63,358 nucleotides of DNA from the NCBI GenBank assembly GCA_030527205.1, contig JAUNBG010000019.1, forward strand, positions 1 through 63,358. The letters run 5' to 3'. The notes under the pieces are model-generated. The model was not told the DNA's origin and searched no databases. It saw only the letters and a list, made by a program, of their open reading frames with translations. This DNA is from Planctomycetia bacterium. GTDB taxonomy: Bacteria > Planctomycetota > Planctomycetia > Pirellulales > Thermoguttaceae. Position 1 is the first letter of the stretch. Each line of letters opens with the position of its first letter. This document shows positions 62,175 through 63,358 of this stretch, one piece after another. The position numbers and the translations under genes were made by a program.

Positions 62175-63358
62175 ATGGAAATGAAAACTTTTGAGGAATT
62201 TCAACAACCATTTCTTGCCATTCCCGAGCCTTGCGCTTATTTTCCGGCAGAAATATCAGAAGAAGTTCGAGAAACGGTTTTTCGTTGTTTAAATCGCGGC
62301 GAAGGAATTTCTCTCATTTTGGGCGAGACCGGTTTAGGAAAAACTCTTCTTTTACGAGTTCTGGCAGAACAGTTTCAGATAAACGATACTGTATTAATTA
62401 TTTCGCATTCAAGAATCAAAAATGAAAAATCGTTGCTTCAGCAGATTTTGTTTGGTTTAAATCAGAATTTTGCCGGTTGCGAAGAAAATGAGCTCCGTCT
62501 GTTATTTTTAGATTATCTGCGTCGAACAGTTCATGAACGTTTTATTCTTTTGATTGATGAGTCACAATATCTTCCTTTTTCTGTTTTTGAAGAAATTCGT
62601 TCTCTTCTCGATTTAAGTAACGGAGAAACATCTAAAATTCGCGTTGCTTTTGCCGGAAATCTTAAATTTGAAGAGCGTTTGGCTCATCCTCGTTTCGCTG
62701 CATTGCAACAGAGAATAGTTTCGCGTTCTTATCTTGAGCCCTTTACGCGGAAAGAAACAGTTGATTATATTGAAACTGAACTTCAAAGAGCAGGAGATTT
62801 GTTTGAGAAAGTTCATTTTTCTGCGGAAGCCAAAAACAGTATTCATCAAGTCACAGGCGGCGTCCCTCGACTTATTAACCAACTTTGCGATCATGTTATT
62901 TATTGCAGTTTAAAGCAAATGGTTCCCGAAAATCTTCTGAATCCAAATGAATTGGAACTTGAACTTTCCCTGAAAAACAACACGGAATCTTGTTGCTGTT
63001 CGTTTATTCAAAAGAACCGGGTTGTTCAGGCTCTTCAGTTGTTGGATACGGTTTTTATTGATCAATCAGAAATATCGAATGCCTGGCGAACTCTTCAACA
63101 ATTGCCTCAAGAGAGTTCTATTTCGTTGACAAATTGTTCCAAAATGGATTGTTCTTCAGAGATTTCGTCTTCCTTAACCAAGGACGAAACTTTTTCAGTG
63201 CCGAATTTAACGGCTCTTGATTCCGTAATCGAATTTGGTTCATTGGATTTGGAAGAAGATGAGAATAATATTGAACTTCATTCCGAAGAAAATTATAGTC
63301 GTCAAGAAAGCGATTTGGATGCGTTAAAAAGCGAATCTGAGCAATCCGACAGCGATTT
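62175..63358 (+). CDS. ExeA/GspA-type AAA+ ATPase (3' end outside window)
   Basis: The frame runs from the ATG at 62175 to the window edge (394 complete codons, no stop). Residues 40-265 are an ExeA-like AAA+ domain: Walker A GETGLGKT (50-57), Walker B FILLIDES (Asp-Glu at 128-129), the arginine-rich FAALQQRIVSR near 178, and the C-terminal GGVPRLINQLCDH near 240. Such ATPases are found with type II secretion and pilus systems, and in some mobile elements. From about 270 the chain becomes acidic, Ser/Glu-rich and probably disordered. In secretion-type ExeA proteins a peptidoglycan-binding part may follow; none is visible before the edge. No secretion genes lie upstream. Confidence 0.82.
   Translation, partial: MEMKTFEEFQQPFLAIPEPCAYFPAEISEEVRETVFRCLNRGEGISLILGETGLGKTLLLRVLAEQFQINDTVLIISHSRIKNEKSLLQQILFGLNQNFAGCEENELRLLFLDYLRRTVHERFILLIDESQYLPFSVFEEIRSLLDLSNGETSKIRVAFAGNLKFEERLAHPRFAALQQRIVSRSYLEPFTRKETVDYIETELQRAGDLFEKVHFSAEAKNSIHQVTGGVPRLINQLCDHVIYCSLKQMVPENLLNPNELELELSLKNNTESCCCSFIQKNRVVQALQLLDTVFIDQSEISNAWRTLQQLPQESSISLTNCSKMDCSSEISSSLTKDETFSVPNLTALDSVIEFGSLDLEEDENNIELHSEENYSRQESDLDALKSESEQSDSD

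Noticed and set aside
1-63358. CRISPR arrays, integrases, transposases or phage genes
   Set aside because: I looked for regular short repeats with unique spacers and for typical recombinase or phage proteins and found none; the repeats present are irregularly scattered.

Overview
The window looks like chromosomal DNA of an AT-rich planctomycete (Pirellulales-like) with a Gram-negative type envelope. The evidence is gene content. There is a BamA-type outer-membrane assembly factor, several lipoproteins, a DAP epimerase, a flagellar FliG/FliH/FliI set, a YdjY-domain protein, a metallophosphoesterase-like/multihaem cytochrome c fusion, a Tat-exported FAD oxidoreductase, a DUF4432 protein and a 60-residue membrane protein of a type I recall only from planctomycetes. 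Non-coding DNA is rich in A+T, starts are often GTG or TTG, and Shine-Dalgarno sites are short. I saw no tRNA, rRNA, CRISPR array, prophage or transposase gene.

Layout. 1-6.4 kb: tail of an unknown low-complexity protein, YebC, ComEC (DNA uptake channel) and a polytopic membrane protein. 6.6-12.7 kb: cytochrome fusion, FAD oxidoreductase, DegT-type aminotransferase and an RDD membrane protein. 12.8-20.5 kb, all minus strand: exported GH32-like glycosidase, lipoprotein, acyltransferase 3, DnaB helicase and a GNAT protein. 20.9-28.1 kb, plus strand: acylphosphatase, two ABC-2 permeases with no ATPase nearby, a cNMP-binding protein, then serC-dapF as a tight pair. 28.2-31.0 kb: two planctomycete-type envelope proteins. 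31.5-46.6 kb: cupin sugar-isomerase-like protein, membrane protein, GlgA, YkgJ/YdjY pair, NUDIX hydrolase, Dus, AhcY, exported protein and membrane pyrophosphatase. 47.4-55.4 kb: bamA followed 15 bp later by a fliG-like gene, then fliH and fliI. 55.7-63.4 kb: membrane protein, DUF4432 with PIG-L deacetylase, a divergent MurE-like ligase, a small membrane protein and the start of an ExeA-type AAA+ ATPase.

Most genes are housekeeping or lineage-typical. The least explained material is between them. One family (here 'A') has six copies of a ~105-115 bp element with ~17 bp terminal inverted repeats and an internal GC-rich palindrome, and looks like a non-autonomous MITE. A second, more decayed family (here 'C') has at least 14 recognisable copies in both orientations, almost all intergenic, including two inside the flagellar cluster. 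Protein-level oddities are a FliG lacking its torque domain, a MurE-like ligase lacking the usual acceptor motifs, a BamA with a long Asn-rich insert, a pyrophosphatase with a signal peptide and a large extra loop, and a PIG-L gene whose start region looks frameshifted. I found no clear candidate for a new defence or biosynthetic system.
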